Shown one piece after another: positions 1 through 10,815 of a stretch of DNA of 64,000 bases. This DNA is from Acestrorhynchus altus. Its lineage: Eukaryota > Chordata > Actinopteri > Characiformes > Acestrorhynchidae. Within the stretch, counting starts at the first letter, position 1, and each line of letters starts with the position of its first letter. Below the pieces are notes generated by a model, which was not told the origin of the DNA, searched no databases, and saw only the letters and a list, made by a program, of their open reading frames with translations. The stretch is from contig CM067503.1 of assembly GCA_034509495.1 (NCBI GenBank), forward strand, positions 1,228,012 to 1,292,011, read 5' to 3'. The position numbers were made by a program, and so were the translations under genes.

Positions 1-839
1 CCCACCTGCTCCCTGGGTGCCCACAGTCCTCGAAATCCACAGTTTTGGTCCGAGGTGTCTTTGAAATACGCAAGCAGACTAAATGCCTGCTGGAGCTTCT
101 TAGGCTCAGCACACCTTTTCCAGAAGGTATGAGGGAGTATTTACCCACGTCTCAGTTCCCATGGAAAAAACGCCTGACAGTGAATCCTGTCCCAGTAGGA
201 CATGCGGTGCTGAATTTTATTCAAATTATGCAAATAAGCAGATTAAAAATACCAAAATAACTGACGTGGGCAAGATTACACCAGTACAACAAGACTACAC
301 TGAATACAACCTCTGCTGCTTCAACAGGTGTGTGAGTCAGCAGTTTGGGTGACGTCCAAGTACCTAGGTGTAGGTGTGTGTGTGTGGATGTGTGTGTGTG
401 TGTCCAGAAATCCCCGTGTCTTCTACCTCCTCTTCTCTTGTTCCAAGCATAATGCAGTGGTAACATTTGGTACTTCCCACCTCAAACTTCCTACACTGTT
501 CAGATGTTCTGGTTCTTTATGGGGAAACTGGTTTAACTGGAGTAATTGTAATACCGTTGTGTTAGGAATACAGTCAGACGTGGCCGCTTTTCAGGGTAAA
601 TCCAATTCCACTGTTGGGGCCAGGAAACAGGAAGTCATATGATCTGACTCATATCTTACCCCACACCGAGCGAAGATTGCTAACCTTTAAGGGGAACGAT
701 CAGAACCACTGAAGTTCAGCAGAACTCAGGGTGGAGATCAACACATTCATCTCGTGGGTTTACTGTGAGGGTGTGATTCATTGTACAGAAACTTGACGAA
801 TGATCATCCTTCAACATTTGAATTATATGTGAGGTCAAA

Positions 840-1200
840 AACCTATCCAACAGGACGCTGTCGGCTGGACATTTCTGGTCGGTGGACTGTTCTCAGTCCA
901 GCAGTGACACTGTGGGGTTTAAACACTCCAGCAGCACTGCTGTGTCTGATCCACTCGTACCAGCGGAACACACACTAACACACCACCACCATGTCAGTGT
1001 GACTGCAGTGCTGAGAATGAACCACCACCCACATCATATCTGCTCTGTGGTGGTCCTGTGGGGTCCTGATCATTGAAGATCAGGGTGAAAGGAGGAGAAT
1101 AAAGTCTGCAGAGAAACAGATGAACGACAGTCTGAATTAAGATCTACAAAGTTCTCCTGTATGATCAGAGGAGCTGATCAAATTATGGGGAATGATATGG
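840..1200 (+). mobile_element. Copy of a palindromic interspersed repeat (MITE-like)
   Basis: Contains the blocks GTTTAAACACTCCAGCAGCA, a run of CACCACCACCATGTCAGTG, and GTGGTGGTCCTGTGGGG. The same blocks occur reverse-complemented at 4815-5000 and again near 43095-43345, so this is a dispersed element. No transposase is encoded. I recall similar elements in otophysan fish genomes, but the family name is not certain. Confidence 0.6.
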
Positions 1201-2696
1201 CTGCTCGGTGTGTAGTTCAGTATCTGTTTAAATGATGATTTATAGAGGGTTATAGAGGGTTGCTGATCATGGAGCTCTGAAACATGGAGGATTTGAAACA
1301 GTTGAGTGTATTTTCGAGAAGAGCAGGTCAGGAGGGTGAGGCTATTTCCATCTCAGCTGCTTCCGAGGTCCCTGTAACTAGTGGCGATTTTATTTTACTG
1401 CACTGACGTCAGACCGTGTGGTTTTCTGCTTTACTAAAGCTCTAAATCTGCCAAAAACTTCACCACATGACGAACATACTGTGTGTAATTGGGTCAGATG
1501 CATTGTCCTTTGGGTTAACCCTTCCAGGGCTGGACTTACGACTGCTGAACTTCACTGTGGGAATCGCCAGAGAAGCCCTGATCCAGTTTCTTCACGATCA
1601 AAACAGCTTAATATGGAGGAGCAGCTTCGAATCACTTCGTACTGTATTTAATATAATCCAGTCTGTCTGACCTCTGACCATTTTGTGGGCAGTTGCATGA
1701 AGTTTTCTAGGCTTCATAACTTCGGAGCAACCTATGCACAAGATACACATCTTAACACCCTGGACGGCGTACTCGATATAAATAGCAGCACTCTAATCAT
1801 TGTATGAATCATCAGAGAGTATTCGAGGTCAGAAAACAGCAAAAATTCACTCTGCGACCTTCCAAACAATGCTTAGCCGTGTCTGATATAAAGAAATCAT
1901 GTCGTAATATCACGTTACGCAGTTACTTTTTCTGTGCAATATAATTCCAGATGGTTTGGTTTCCGGAGGGATCTACTCACGGAATATAGTCCTTAAATGA
2001 TGCTGTAAGTTACTGTTTAAATATACTGTCTGCGGTGTTTCTGCTACTACAAATAAATACTGACACTACCATCATAGGTTTTTATCGTATCATGCGTCAG
2101 CATTTCTCTTAAACATATCGAGAGATGCTTTTTTTAGTCATATCCGCTCTCTGTCCTGCTTGCTCCTCACCAAGTTCTGCCTTTGCATGCCTGTTCTCAA
2201 CCCTCTAGTCCTCACCATGCTGAGAGGCAGGAGACTCGTGGTTTTCAGGTGGATGTACATTTTAAAACCCAGTGTGCGCATGTGAGGCTTGCATGCAGGT
2301 GTAGATGAATGGATAAGGTATCGGCTCTTTTCTGCACTGTTCCGATCCTTTGTTTTTGCAGCTGTGTTTCAGCAAACTCTTAAAATAAAGGTGTTGCAAC
2401 GGATTCTGTGGGTGAATCCCTTTCGGTTGGCAGAAGAACTGTGTTAGAGGTGTGAAGGTGAAGACCCTCTCGAGGCATTCCAGGCAGAAATAGCTGTGTT
2501 TTTATGCAGACATTAAAGAGTTCATGTGATCTTCTGAAAAATGGCCCTCTGGTCAGACAGATGTGCTCTTCATTGATTCCTGAGGAAATGAGATTAAGAA
2601 GCGTTTCCCATCATCCTCGTCCAAGTGGAGCTTCTCTCAGGACTCTTATTTGTTTGTCCTATTGTGAGTTGGGAGTTGAAAATGAGGTGCAGTGGT

Positions 2697-2830
2697 GATC
2701 ATTGAACATCCTGACCTCAGTGAACCTCTTGTCGCTGAATGCACTCAAATCCTCACAGCAGTGCTCTTTTTAAAACCCTTGATATCAGAAGAAACAAGGA
2801 ATGAGCAGGTGTCCCAGTACTTCTGGAAAC
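2697..2830. mobile_element. Tc1-type MITE remnant
   Basis: Reads 'gatcattgaacatcctgacc' through 'gagcaggtgtcccagtac', the end sequence shared with other copies in this window (3698, 15080, 20303, 52110, 62678) that show the typical terminus TATTGGGACACCTGCTCATT. Non-coding and decayed. Confidence 0.5.
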
Positions 2831-3697
2831 CTGGCCAGGTCCACCTGTATCGGGACGAATTTGCCAGTGTGGCTGCTGCGGTTGTGGCTGGTTGGTGGCG
2901 GACGTTTTCGAGAGTGCTGGGCTGGGGCGATAAGGCCTCGCCGTGGCATGTCTCGTTACAGTAGCAGGTTCCTCAGGAAGTGGAGATATCCTGCCTTTTC
3001 CTTCCATTACTGAAACACAAATGAAAGCAGGGCTGACTAACAGCATTTAAAGCTGCAGGAAACGTTCCTTCTAAAAGCAGTGTCTGAGTCCTCCAAGTGA
3101 TCAAACATTTGATGGGCCTTGAAACGATGCTTTGAATGTAAAGGTACCTCACAGGCTCCTCTGGAAAGGAGCGGTGGATATAAGATGATGGAAGATGGAT
3201 AGAAATATTACATAACGTGTAAATATGGTATAGATAATAATGGAGGCTGATATCAGCAGAAAATGCTGGATGGGGTAAATAAGGAATCCGAGTTGATGTT
3301 CGTTTTAAGAGAAGAGCTGCAGCTAAAAATATTTTGTAGGAACTACAGCAGAATAGTGTTTCTGTATTCAGTTGGAGATCCTTAATATGATAGTCAGTTG
3401 AGAAACTTTTTTCTCACACCCCCATCTTCCCATTTAACCCTGCTGTCCTACCAGTTCACCGTTACTTCTTGATTTTGAAGTGAAACCGGGGGCTGACATT
3501 TTACCCGGCTGGTGAAGGAAAAGCAGGAATTGAGCTTTCTTTGTCTTACTAAACCAGCGGGTCATTGTTCAGACCATGAAGAACTGAGGCAAGTGGAAAA
3601 CCTGATTATGTAGTGACACCTAGTGGTGTGTTGAAGAACATGTAGGAGTAATATAAATTCCTGTTATTAATCGTTTATATACATGAGGTGGGTTTGT

Positions 3698-3875
3698 GAT
3701 CATCCAACATCCTGACCTCACTAAAGTTCTTGTTGCTGAAAACGACCAAATCCTCACTTCCCTGGACAGCAGAGACAGTTACTCCAACGAAAGCAGAATA
3801 AACTCTTTAATACCCTCGATTTCAGAAGAAACAGTGGATGAGCAGGTGTCCCGATCACTTTGACCATGTAATGTA
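3698..3875. mobile_element. Tc1-type MITE remnant
   Basis: Shares 'catccaacatcctgacctca', the 'cagcagagacagttactcca' middle and the 'gatgagcaggtgtcccgatc' end with the other members of this family in the window. It lies just upstream of the cmtm6 exon acceptor at 3940. Confidence 0.5.
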
Positions 3876-3940
3876 TGTAGTGGTTGTGTTAGTGTTGTGT
3901 CTAGCTTGTGATGTTTACATGATTTTTCTCTTTTCCTCAG

Positions 3941-4117
3941 CTCCTTTCATTTGTGGCCTTCGTACTGGAGGAAGTGGTCAATAACTGTACGTCCTGCGGT
4001 CCACTCTATTTTTTCGAGTTCGTCAGCTGCACAGCCTTCCTCTTCACCCTGCTCCTCCTCATTCTGCTCATCACACCACTGCATCAGAGAGTCGGCATCA
4101 GCTCATGGCCACAGTTG
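3941..4117 (+). CDS. cmtm6: CMTM6-like MARVEL protein, internal coding exon (end of TM1, TM2)
   Basis: This exon gives 59 codons in phase 0, with acceptor 'ttttcctcag' and donor ATTG-type 'ttg|gtaatgag'. The peptide contains LEEVVNNCTSCGPLYFFEF followed by a long leucine-rich helix, which matches human CMTM6 (an EEV-x4-CTxCGxLYFFEFVSC block) far better than CMTM7 or CMTM8. It encodes the end of membrane helix 1, a short extracellular loop with two cysteines, and helix 2. In mammals CMTM6 is a plasma-membrane and recycling-endosome protein that stabilises PD-L1; in fish that role is inferred only. The residues before LLSFVAF must come from an exon upstream of the window. Roughly 40 residues are missing if the length resembles the 183-residue human protein. 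Confidence 0.87.
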
Positions 4118-4500
4118 GTAATGAGACCCTGCTCCTCCTCCTCAGTGTATATCACAATACCTACATTTAGAGTTATTAATATTCACCCTAATGAGAGACT
4201 GTAGCTCCTCCTCCTCAGTGTATATCACAATACCTACATTTAGAGTTATTAATATTCACCCTAATGAGAGACCGTAGCTCCTCCTCCTCAGTGTATATCA
4301 CAATACCTACATTTAGAATTATTAATATTCACCCTAATGAGAGACTGTAGCTCCTCCTCCTCAGTGTATATCATCAGTATATACATTTAGATTTATTAAT
4401 ATTCACCCTAATGAGAGACTGTTAAAGTTATAGAGGAAAAGGTAATGAAGTGTAAGTAGATGTAGTTGAGTGTCTAACTGTCCATCGGTCTCTTCTGCAG
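4118..4500 (+). other. cmtm6 intron between TM2 and TM3 exons
   Basis: A 383 bp intron beginning GTAATGAG and ending 'tcttctgcag'. About 290 bp of it is a four-copy tandem repeat that starts at the donor itself (see 4119-4408). Confidence 0.85.
4119..4408. repeat. Tandem array, four copies of a 70-74 bp unit
   Basis: Units start at 4119, 4189, 4262 and 4335, each beginning TAATGAGA and carrying 'gctcctcctcctcagtgtat' and 'ttattaatattcaccctaat'. Copies are nearly identical except for small indels. Each unit has a pyrimidine tract followed by CAG, which resembles a 3' splice site. Confidence 0.9.
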
Positions 4501-4599
4501 GATTTCGGATACACGGTTTTAATCTTCTTCTTCTTCCTCGTCGCCTCGTGTGTGTTTGCAGCTGATAATGGAGGCCTGACTGTGGAAAAGGGCGCTGTG
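4501..4599 (+). CDS. cmtm6: CMTM6-like MARVEL protein, TM3 exon
   Basis: Thirty-three codons in phase 0 between acceptor 'tcttctgcag' and donor 'gctgtg|gtacga'. The peptide starts DFGYTVLIFFFFLVASCVFA, a clear third membrane helix rich in phenylalanine, and continues into the short extracellular loop DNGGLTVEKGAV before helix 4. Position and length match the third MARVEL helix of CMTM6. Confidence 0.85.
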
Positions 4600-4814
4600 G
4601 TACGATGCCTCCGCACTTTATCTTGGGGAAAGTTAGCTCAGCCGGTCGTGTGTCTTGTTGTCCGTAAATCTGTCTGGATATTTAATGCCATCTATTCAGT
4701 TTAGATTTTAAAACTTTACTGCTTTTTTTGTCTCAGTGTTGATTTGATTTATTGATTTATTCATATGATTTCATTTTATTGAAACTTGAAATGTGAGATT
4801 GTGGATTTCTGATT

Positions 4815-5170
4815 TTCACAGGACCACCACAGAGCAGATATGATCTGGGTGGTGGGTCATTCTCAGCACTGCAGTCACACTGACATGGTGGTGGTGTGTT
4901 AGTGTGTGTTGTGCTGGTACGAGTGGATCAGACGCAGCAGTGCTGCTGGAGTGTTTAAACACTGTGTCCACTCACTGTCCACTCTATTAGTCACTCCTAC
5001 CGAGTGTCTCCACCTTGTAGATGTAAAGTCAGAGACAGAAGCTCATCTGTTTCTGCACAGTTTGTGTTGGTCGTCCTCTAGTCCTTCATCAGTGCTCACA
5101 GGACGCTGTTGGTGAGGTTTAAACACTCCAGCAGCTCTGCTGTGTCTCATTCACTCTTATCAGCGCACCA
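4815..5170. mobile_element. Palindromic MITE-like element
   Basis: The left half carries 'accaccacagagcagatatg', 'acatggtggtggtgtgttag' and 'ccagcagtgctgc' (reverse orientation), and the right half returns to GTTTAAACACTCCAGCAGC in the forward orientation. The element is therefore self-complementary, with the spacer 'gtagatgtaaagtcagagac' between. Related copies are at 840-1200 and 43095-43345. Confidence 0.6.
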
Positions 5171-5186
5171 CTGTGTCATTGTGTAG

Positions 5187-5188
<2 letters not shown>

Positions 5189-5229
<41 letters not shown>
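5189..5229. repeat. (TG)n microsatellite
   Basis: Uninterrupted TG run in the last cmtm6 intron. Confidence 0.97.
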
Positions 5230-5231
<2 letters not shown>

Positions 5232-5307
5232 AAGGAGCTGAATGCATTATTTGGACCTGTAGTGAAGCTTTTGCTAAACTTTTAAGCGTGTTTTGTTTGT
5301 TTTGCAG

Positions 5308-5466
5308 GCTTTTGGCTTCCTTGCGACAGCTGCCTTCCTCGCTGATCTGTTGTTGTTTGTGAAGAGTAAAGGTTTTCCATTTAAGAAAAAGAGTGAACCA
5401 GTGGGCGGGAACACAGCAGCGCCGGTGCCGGAGAACGAGAAGCTGAACGCCAATGGAAGTGACTGA
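5308..5466 (+). CDS. cmtm6: CMTM6-like MARVEL protein, last coding exon (TM4 and cytoplasmic tail)
   Basis: Fifty-two codons plus TGA at 5464-5466, after acceptor 'tgttttgcag'. The peptide starts AFGFLATAAFLADLLLFVKS, the fourth membrane helix (human CMTM6 has FGFIASFMFLLDF at this point). A short cytoplasmic tail follows with a KKK cluster and the end NEKLNANGSD. Together with the exons at 3941 and 4501 this gives 144 residues, which leaves about one small exon for the N-terminus. No frameshift or early stop is seen, so the gene looks intact. Confidence 0.87.
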   Translation, partial: AFGFLATAAFLADLLLFVKSKGFPFKKKSEPVGGNTAAPVPENEKLNANGSD

Positions 5467-7002
5467 GTGGTTTGTAATTGGTGACGTACAGCCTGCCCAT
5501 CCAGCCTCTTCACTTCCAGTTCACCGATGCCTAGACTGACGCACTGGACGCCTCTTTTTCTTCTACATCCTTTTTTAAATGAAGACGTTTTTGACCCAAA
5601 GCACAGTGAGACCACGACATTCAGACGCATCTGAATTTTTTATATTTTTAACGGAACCTTTTTATCTTTGCAATTGTGCCTCAAATGAAGGGAGGTTATG
5701 AGGTCAGGAACTGAAACCCGAGTCATTTCACTTAATCATGAACTTCAAAACGTGCCTTTTAAAGTATGAAAACCAAACAAAACCTGGATTTATAAGGTTG
5801 TTTTTACACCTGAAAGTCTGGACCGAGGTTTGTGTTTTTGTGACATTGTTTTTATTTGGTTCACTAAAGGGCTCGTCTATGTCCTGTCGTCAGCACCTAC
5901 ATGAGGTGCGTCTTCCTATACGTGACGTTGATTGGTTTGTTGATGCTTGACGTCACAAATTAAACTGCATTTGTTAAAGAACCGGTGTTGTGCTGAATCC
6001 CTCTAAAGTCTGACTCCCTTCAGTTTGTCTCCATAAGTAAGGGTTGATCTGCAGTTACAGAAGGTACGGATTTCTGCACAACACCGGTTCAGCTTCTATT
6101 TAGTTTGTGACTGTAGCCTCTCTCAACTTGTAGCTGCAAACGAACCGCACCACGATCCGGTTGATCCGGATCAAGACGAACTCTTTAGGCCAAATTTTGG
6201 AGCCGATGGTTGTCCGCGGCACCTTCTGATTTGCTTCAGGCCAAACGGAAAGGTCTGGAAGTCTGGACCAAAGAAGGTAGATGTGACGGCACCGTAAGTG
6301 CTTGGAGTAAAGAAACCCACAATCCTGGATCCTGCAGCAGATGCAGTGCTGAATTTGATCTACTGGGTCTGTTTTTAGAAATCAAATTGCCCTGGACCAG
6401 TCTTACCACTAATAGAACCACTAATGAGCACCAGCCAAACCAGCAGCACCAGTTTGTAAACATTGAGCCACAGAAATATCCCCTTTCATAGCGTCAGAGA
6501 AGATAAAATGAAGTGTCATTCGTTTTTGAGCATCACTATCTGCTTCTGTATGTTAACGCAGCTTCAGAGCCTTCTTTAACGGCACTGTCGCTCATATAGG
6601 CTTTAAAAGATTAACTAAATAAAGAGGTTTTTTTATTTTTGTACATAAAAAGAATCGACACGAACGTTTATTATTCATCGATTGGCTGAGCTTTGGCGCC
6701 ACCTCCCTTTGTTTTAACGTGGGACCAAATATTGCACTGTTACTAAACCTGTGTAGGGAATGGAACTTTTCTACGTTTAATAATGATAATAAATATCCTT
6801 TTTACTGTAAAAAATTCTATTTTGGAACAGAAATTCTGCAGTTTTTATAGTGAAATTCAGCCTAAACATATGGAGAATGGATCCGGCCTGTGTGGCAGAG
6901 GTGGACAGATGTTTTTATTGGCTGATTAATGTTGTCGAGTTGAAGTGTCTCTATTACTGCCTTAAAGTGGATCAGTTTGTGGGTCAGTTTAACACATTTC
7001 TG

Positions 7003-7005
<3 letters not shown>

Positions 7006-7062
<57 letters not shown>
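7006..7062. repeat. (TG)n microsatellite
   Basis: Uninterrupted TG run inside the probable cmtm6 3' UTR; its complement (CA)n lies 400 bp downstream. Confidence 0.97.
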
Positions 7063-7063
<1 letters not shown>

Positions 7064-7167
7064 CTGTGTGAAGGCCCAGTTGTTCACTTGTTTAAATGCC
7101 CAGAGGACCAAATGGACTGCAAGTCTACTGAGACAAATCTGCTGCCTCACACAAGCACCTCCACCGT

Positions 7168-7412
7168 CAGTGGTCCTCAGCCCTGGTCCTCGAGGCACAT
7201 CTGCTCTACACGATTGAGCACGTTCCCTGCTCCCAGCTAAGCCTGTCCCGATGACGGGCTATTGACGTGTTGTCCAGTGTATGACATCACAGGTCGACTC
7301 CCAACACACCCATTTCAACGAATCAGCTCAACAAGCCCTTTGTGAGAAAAGCAGGGAATCCACTGAAACGTGCAGGGAAGGTGTTCTCCAGGACCAGGCT
7401 TGAGAAACACTG
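7168..7412. mobile_element. hAT-like MITE with CAGTG termini
   Basis: Begins 'cagtggtcctcagccctggt' and ends 'ccaggcttgagaaacactg', whose reverse complement starts CAGTGTTTCTCAAGCCTGG. These are imperfect terminal inverted repeats of about 25-30 bp around a 245 bp non-coding body. A clear 8 bp target duplication is not visible. A related fragment is near 50465-50530. Confidence 0.55.
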
Positions 7413-7454
7413 GTTTAACATCAGCACCAATGTCTTTGTGTTGATGCTGCAGGT

Positions 7455-7455
<1 letters not shown>

Positions 7456-7511
<56 letters not shown>
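7456..7511. repeat. (CA)n microsatellite
   Basis: Uninterrupted CA run. With the (TG)n at 7006-7062 it could pair in a transcript covering both. Confidence 0.97.
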
Positions 7512-7515
<4 letters not shown>

Positions 7516-8456
7516 ATCCCCACATTCAGACAAGCTCCTTAAAGGAGCACATCCAACATTTTACAGCCTGAATCAGAAAAGCTGCTCTGAGCAGCTGCTG
7601 AGTGTCAGTGCTGTGGTCTGTCATTCCGAAACCGCCCCCACTTTTAGTAGAAGAGGGCAACGGAGAGCGGTCGCTCCGCCCACTCATACTCACATCACGT
7701 TGAGTTTGTACGAGAATAAATACTAAGCTCGACAAAGGTGTAGATCACAGAAATAAGAGACCATTATAAGTAGACGTATTCTGCCCCTGCTGGATCATCT
7801 GTGCACTGCAGGTTCCAGAACGATACGTATAATTTCAAATTGATCTTGAAGGCAGTTTACGGTGAAATGTTGTCGTTTGTCAGACGGTCATTTAAACATT
7901 CCACTTCAACAAATACGAATGTTCTGACAATTACTTGGTTGTTGAGACTGAACTTTTAAAATGTCATTTTCTGAAATTTTAATTTTTTACTTTACAATAA
8001 CGTTTCCTCAACATTTACTGGCACTGCTTTTTGTTGTATGAAATAAGGATGTATAAACGACAGTTGGATCAAGACCCTGTTTCGTATTTACCCCAGTTAT
8101 ACATTTTATTCGCGGTTGCTCCACTATCGACTTTATAATCCACATTTTTCTGTTGGTCTTTCTAACCGACGTACAGATCTTACTCGCCCTCGTTTTTATG
8201 AAGATTGTACAGCTTCTGTCAGAGACGGTAACGAGTGTTTGTGCTCTTTTCTGTGGTCGGGACGTGTGTCGAAATGATGGCGGATGGTACGTGATGAATT
8301 CATACAGGATTAACCCTCCAGTCATCAGTCCATCGGTTTGTCCGAAGCGGGTTTTGCGTGCTGCAGATGGAGATGAGGGTCAAATGCTGAAATGGTCTTG
8401 TTTTGTTATCTGTTTATTGTCTGTGCTTTTAAACATGTTTAAATATGACTTCTGCA

Positions 8457-8462
8457 ATAAAA
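8457..8462 (+). terminator. Candidate cmtm6 polyadenylation signal
   Basis: Canonical AATAAA in unique sequence, 2990 bp after the cmtm6 stop, and the last one before the repeats leading to the next promoter. Two other canonical hexamers lie at 6618 and 7715. Confidence 0.45.
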
Positions 8463-8484
8463 GACTTCAGTACCCGAACACTCG

Positions 8485-10139
8485 ACTCCTGATTTATGCG
8501 TCTTAAACTTCGTTTACACCCGAAGACGCCCCTTAAAACAACCCTGCTCTTTAAACCTGTGGTTCCTACCTAACAGCGTGCAGGATCTACAGGCCCAGCT
8601 GCAAATCTGTGGGTCAATGTGCTGTAGGCTGTCGTACGGAACCTGTACGCCTCCATGACCAACCGTATCTCATCTCGCGTCCAGTCAAGAAGCCCAACCA
8701 GGCCTCCTTCATTACATTCACGCAGAAAGGTTGTGGCCTGATCGGCCTGACCGGTCCGCACCAGTCAGTAATCCATCCTGTCTCAGACTGCAGCAGTCCC
8801 AGGCTGCTAGTTCAGGATGATCTTGATGATACTGGTTCAGGATCTTCTTGATGCTGGTCTAGGATCACCAGTCAGTAATCCATCCTGTCTCAGACTGCAG
8901 CGGCTGATCTGAGCTTCAGTTAGTTCAGATCTTCAGCAGCTGATTAAAGCAGTCCTGATCTGTGTTGATCTGTGTTTATTACCCTCACTGGAAGGATCAT
9001 CAGCTGACCACTAATGGCATTTGACCAGTCAAACCTGCCCTAATGACCCTGCTAAAAAGCAGCCTGACCAGCTCAAGCAGGTCATGCTGTTTAAGCTGGT
9101 TGATATATTTTGCTATTTACCAACATAATCTGATGAATTTGATGACCAGCTTGACCAACTTGGTCAGATGAAGGACTACGCTGGTCAACCATGTTAATCA
9201 TTTAGTATCTAGTAAGGGGTTTATTCATGTTTTCCATGGATAACCAGCTTTTCAATGATCTTGATCATGCTGGATCACCAGCAGAAGCAGCTTGAGAAAG
9301 CTGGTTGATAAGCTTGACCATCTTGACTTAATGAAAGCAAGTCAAGAATAATCAAACCTCTCAGCAATAGTAAATTCATCCAGTTTCTCAGCCTGCCCTG
9401 GACCAGTTTCCCAGCCTGCCCTGGACCAGTTTCCCAGCCTGCCCTGGACTAGTCTAACACCTGCCATCACCAACTATGTAGAACTTTACACAGACCCTAA
9501 TTATCTGCGACTGTAATTATGTCCACCATTAAACCATCATTACGTCAGTAGATCTGAGTATTACAGTAGAGGTGGTGGTCAAGTGTCCCCTAATGAACTA
9601 TGTATAAGTAGTTTGACCTAAAGAGGACAGGTTGTCCCTTGTGAGCCTCCCAAGGTTTCTTCAAAATATATACAAATACATTTTGATTGATTGATTTATT
9701 GACCAGCATAACGAGCATGACCATATCAACCATGCTGGTTCACTAGCATAACTAGCTTAACAAGTTCTCTACCATGCTGGTTCAGGATCTTCTCGACCAC
9801 ACTGGTTCAGGAGCTTCTCAACTACACTGCTTCAGGATCTTCTCAACCATTCTCGTTTGTGATCTTCTCAACCATACTGGTTCAGAATGTTCTCAACCAC
9901 ATTGGTTCAGGATCTTCGCAACCATGCTGGTTCAGGATCTTCTCAACTATATTGGTTCAGGATCTTCTCGACCACACTGGTTCGGGATCTTCTTGACCAC
10001 ACTGGTTCGGGATCTTCTTGACCACACTGGTTTGGGATCTTCTCAATCATGCTGGTTCAGGATCTTCTCAACTATACTGGAACCTGCTGGTTCAGGACCT
10101 TATTGAAGCTAAAACTTTTCTCATTTGGACATTTTTTAC
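8485..10139. other. Intergenic interval cmtm6-cpne4, repeat-rich
   Basis: Contains a 97 bp direct duplication ('cagtcagtaatccatcctgt' at about 8764 and 8861), a degenerate GACCAG/CTGGTC-rich interspersed repeat at 9050-9480, and a 25-bp minisatellite at 9770-10090. No gene is recognisable. An open minus-strand frame at 8570-8761 has no family match that I can see. Confidence 0.6.
9770..10090. repeat. 25-bp minisatellite next to the cpne4 promoter
   Basis: About 13 degenerate copies of CTGGTTCAGGATCTTCTCAA plus CCACA, with TTCAGG recurring at 9781, 9806 and 9831. It ends about 50 bp before the CpG-rich promoter block. Confidence 0.85.
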
Positions 10140-10443
10140 CTGCAGTGGCGCTGAGTGTCCGCCAGAGGCCGCTGTTCACCCAGTAAAGACGCTGCGCTGC
10201 GCGGGAGGCGCTCTCTCCCAACGCCGCACTGGAAAAGTAAAAAGCCAACCAGTGGAACCATCCCAGTGAAAAGCCGCTCCAGCAGCCGGAGGGTCGCAGC
10301 ACTCCGCGAAGGCGCGCGCACACCCCGGGCTCCTGTCTGCCCCTGCGAGGCTGTGAGGATGGAGGTGCGCTCAGAGCGGGGCGCGCGCGCCTAGTACCTG
10401 CAGACACACCTGCTGGGATCCTCACTGTCCATCCTCTCTGAAG
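10140..10443 (+). promoter_or_regulatory. CpG island with putative cpne4 promoter and non-coding exon 1
   Basis: This is the most CpG-dense block of the window, with motifs such as GCGCTGCGCGGG, AAGGCGCGCGCAC and GGGGCGCGCGCGCC inside otherwise AT-rich DNA. It ends in a strong donor, 'ctgaag|gtgagttc', at 10443/10444. Joining 10443 to the first coding-exon acceptor at 26557/26558 puts a TGA (10439-10441) in frame just before the cpne4 ATG, as expected for a 5' UTR exon. The transcription start is not identifiable, and the link to cpne4 is inferred from position and strand. Confidence 0.6.
10359..10394 (+). other. Upstream ORF in putative cpne4 exon 1
   Basis: An ATG in the context GAGGATGG opens an 11-codon frame (MEVRSERGARA) ending at TAG 10392-10394, before the exon 1 donor. 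If transcription starts upstream of 10359, this short frame would sit in the cpne4 5' leader and could reduce translation of the main frame. Confidence 0.35.
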
Positions 10444-10815
10444 GTGAGTTCACCTGCTCCATCCCTCTGCTCCACAGGTTTCTCCAGCTCTCCTTAGAGC
10501 CATAAAAGCAGCCCTGCACCGGAGAAAGTGCTCTTATACTGGTTATACTGGGTGGAAAGTTGTGGGAATGTGAAAGTGACTGGTTCATAACTGTAAAGCT
10601 CAGAGCGACTCAGTGAAGTGTCCTGCACAGACCAGCAGCACAAATCAGATGTTTTAGTAGTTTTAGTTGGAGCCATTGACAGGATTTTAAAAGCCCAGGT
10701 GCTCATTAATTCATACTGGTTCATCTGAGTTCATCTCACGAAGATGGGATTTGATTCATATGGGGACAGTTTGGTCCCTAATTTAGTGCAGGAGTTCTGC
10801 ATTCCATCGGTTCTG

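Larger units (their letters stand above)
1..3940 (+). other. Probable cmtm6 intron 1 (3' part)
   Basis: No exon is recognisable here. The stretch precedes the first visible cmtm6 exon, whose acceptor is at 3938-3940, so it is inferred to be intron 1; the exon for the cytoplasmic N-terminus and start of the first membrane helix should lie upstream of the window. It contains a palindromic MITE copy (840-1200) and two Tc1-type MITE remnants (about 2697-2830 and 3698-3875). The remainder is unique-looking AT-moderate sequence in which I see nothing assignable. Confidence 0.55.
4600..5307 (+). other. cmtm6 last intron
   Basis: A 708 bp intron (GTACGA to 'ttgttttgcag'). It contains a full palindromic MITE (about 4815-5170) and a (TG)n tract at 5189-5229. 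The first 200 bp are AT-rich with no other recognisable content. Confidence 0.8.
5467..8480 (+). other. Probable cmtm6 3' UTR
   Basis: About 3 kb of non-coding sequence follows the stop codon. Candidate polyadenylation signals AATAAA are at 6618, 7715 and 8457; the last, in 'ttctgcaataaaagacttca', is followed by the start of repeat-rich intergenic DNA. Long 3' UTRs are also known for mammalian CMTM6. The stretch carries (TG)n at 7006-7062, (CA)n at 7456-7511 and a hAT-like MITE at 7168-7412. The true 3' end is inferred, and an earlier site at 6618 is possible. Confidence 0.5.

Noticed and set aside
1..3940. cmtm6 exon 1 within the window
   Set aside because: No ATG-led segment ending in a donor and encoding the start of a MARVEL helix was found; the GC-richer stretch at 2860-2960 is not continuous with the cmtm6 frame.
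8570..8761. Minus-strand 63-codon frame beginning MRTGQADQATTFLREC
   Set aside because: Looks somewhat protein-like but is short, has no recognisable family and lies in repeat-rich intergenic DNA.
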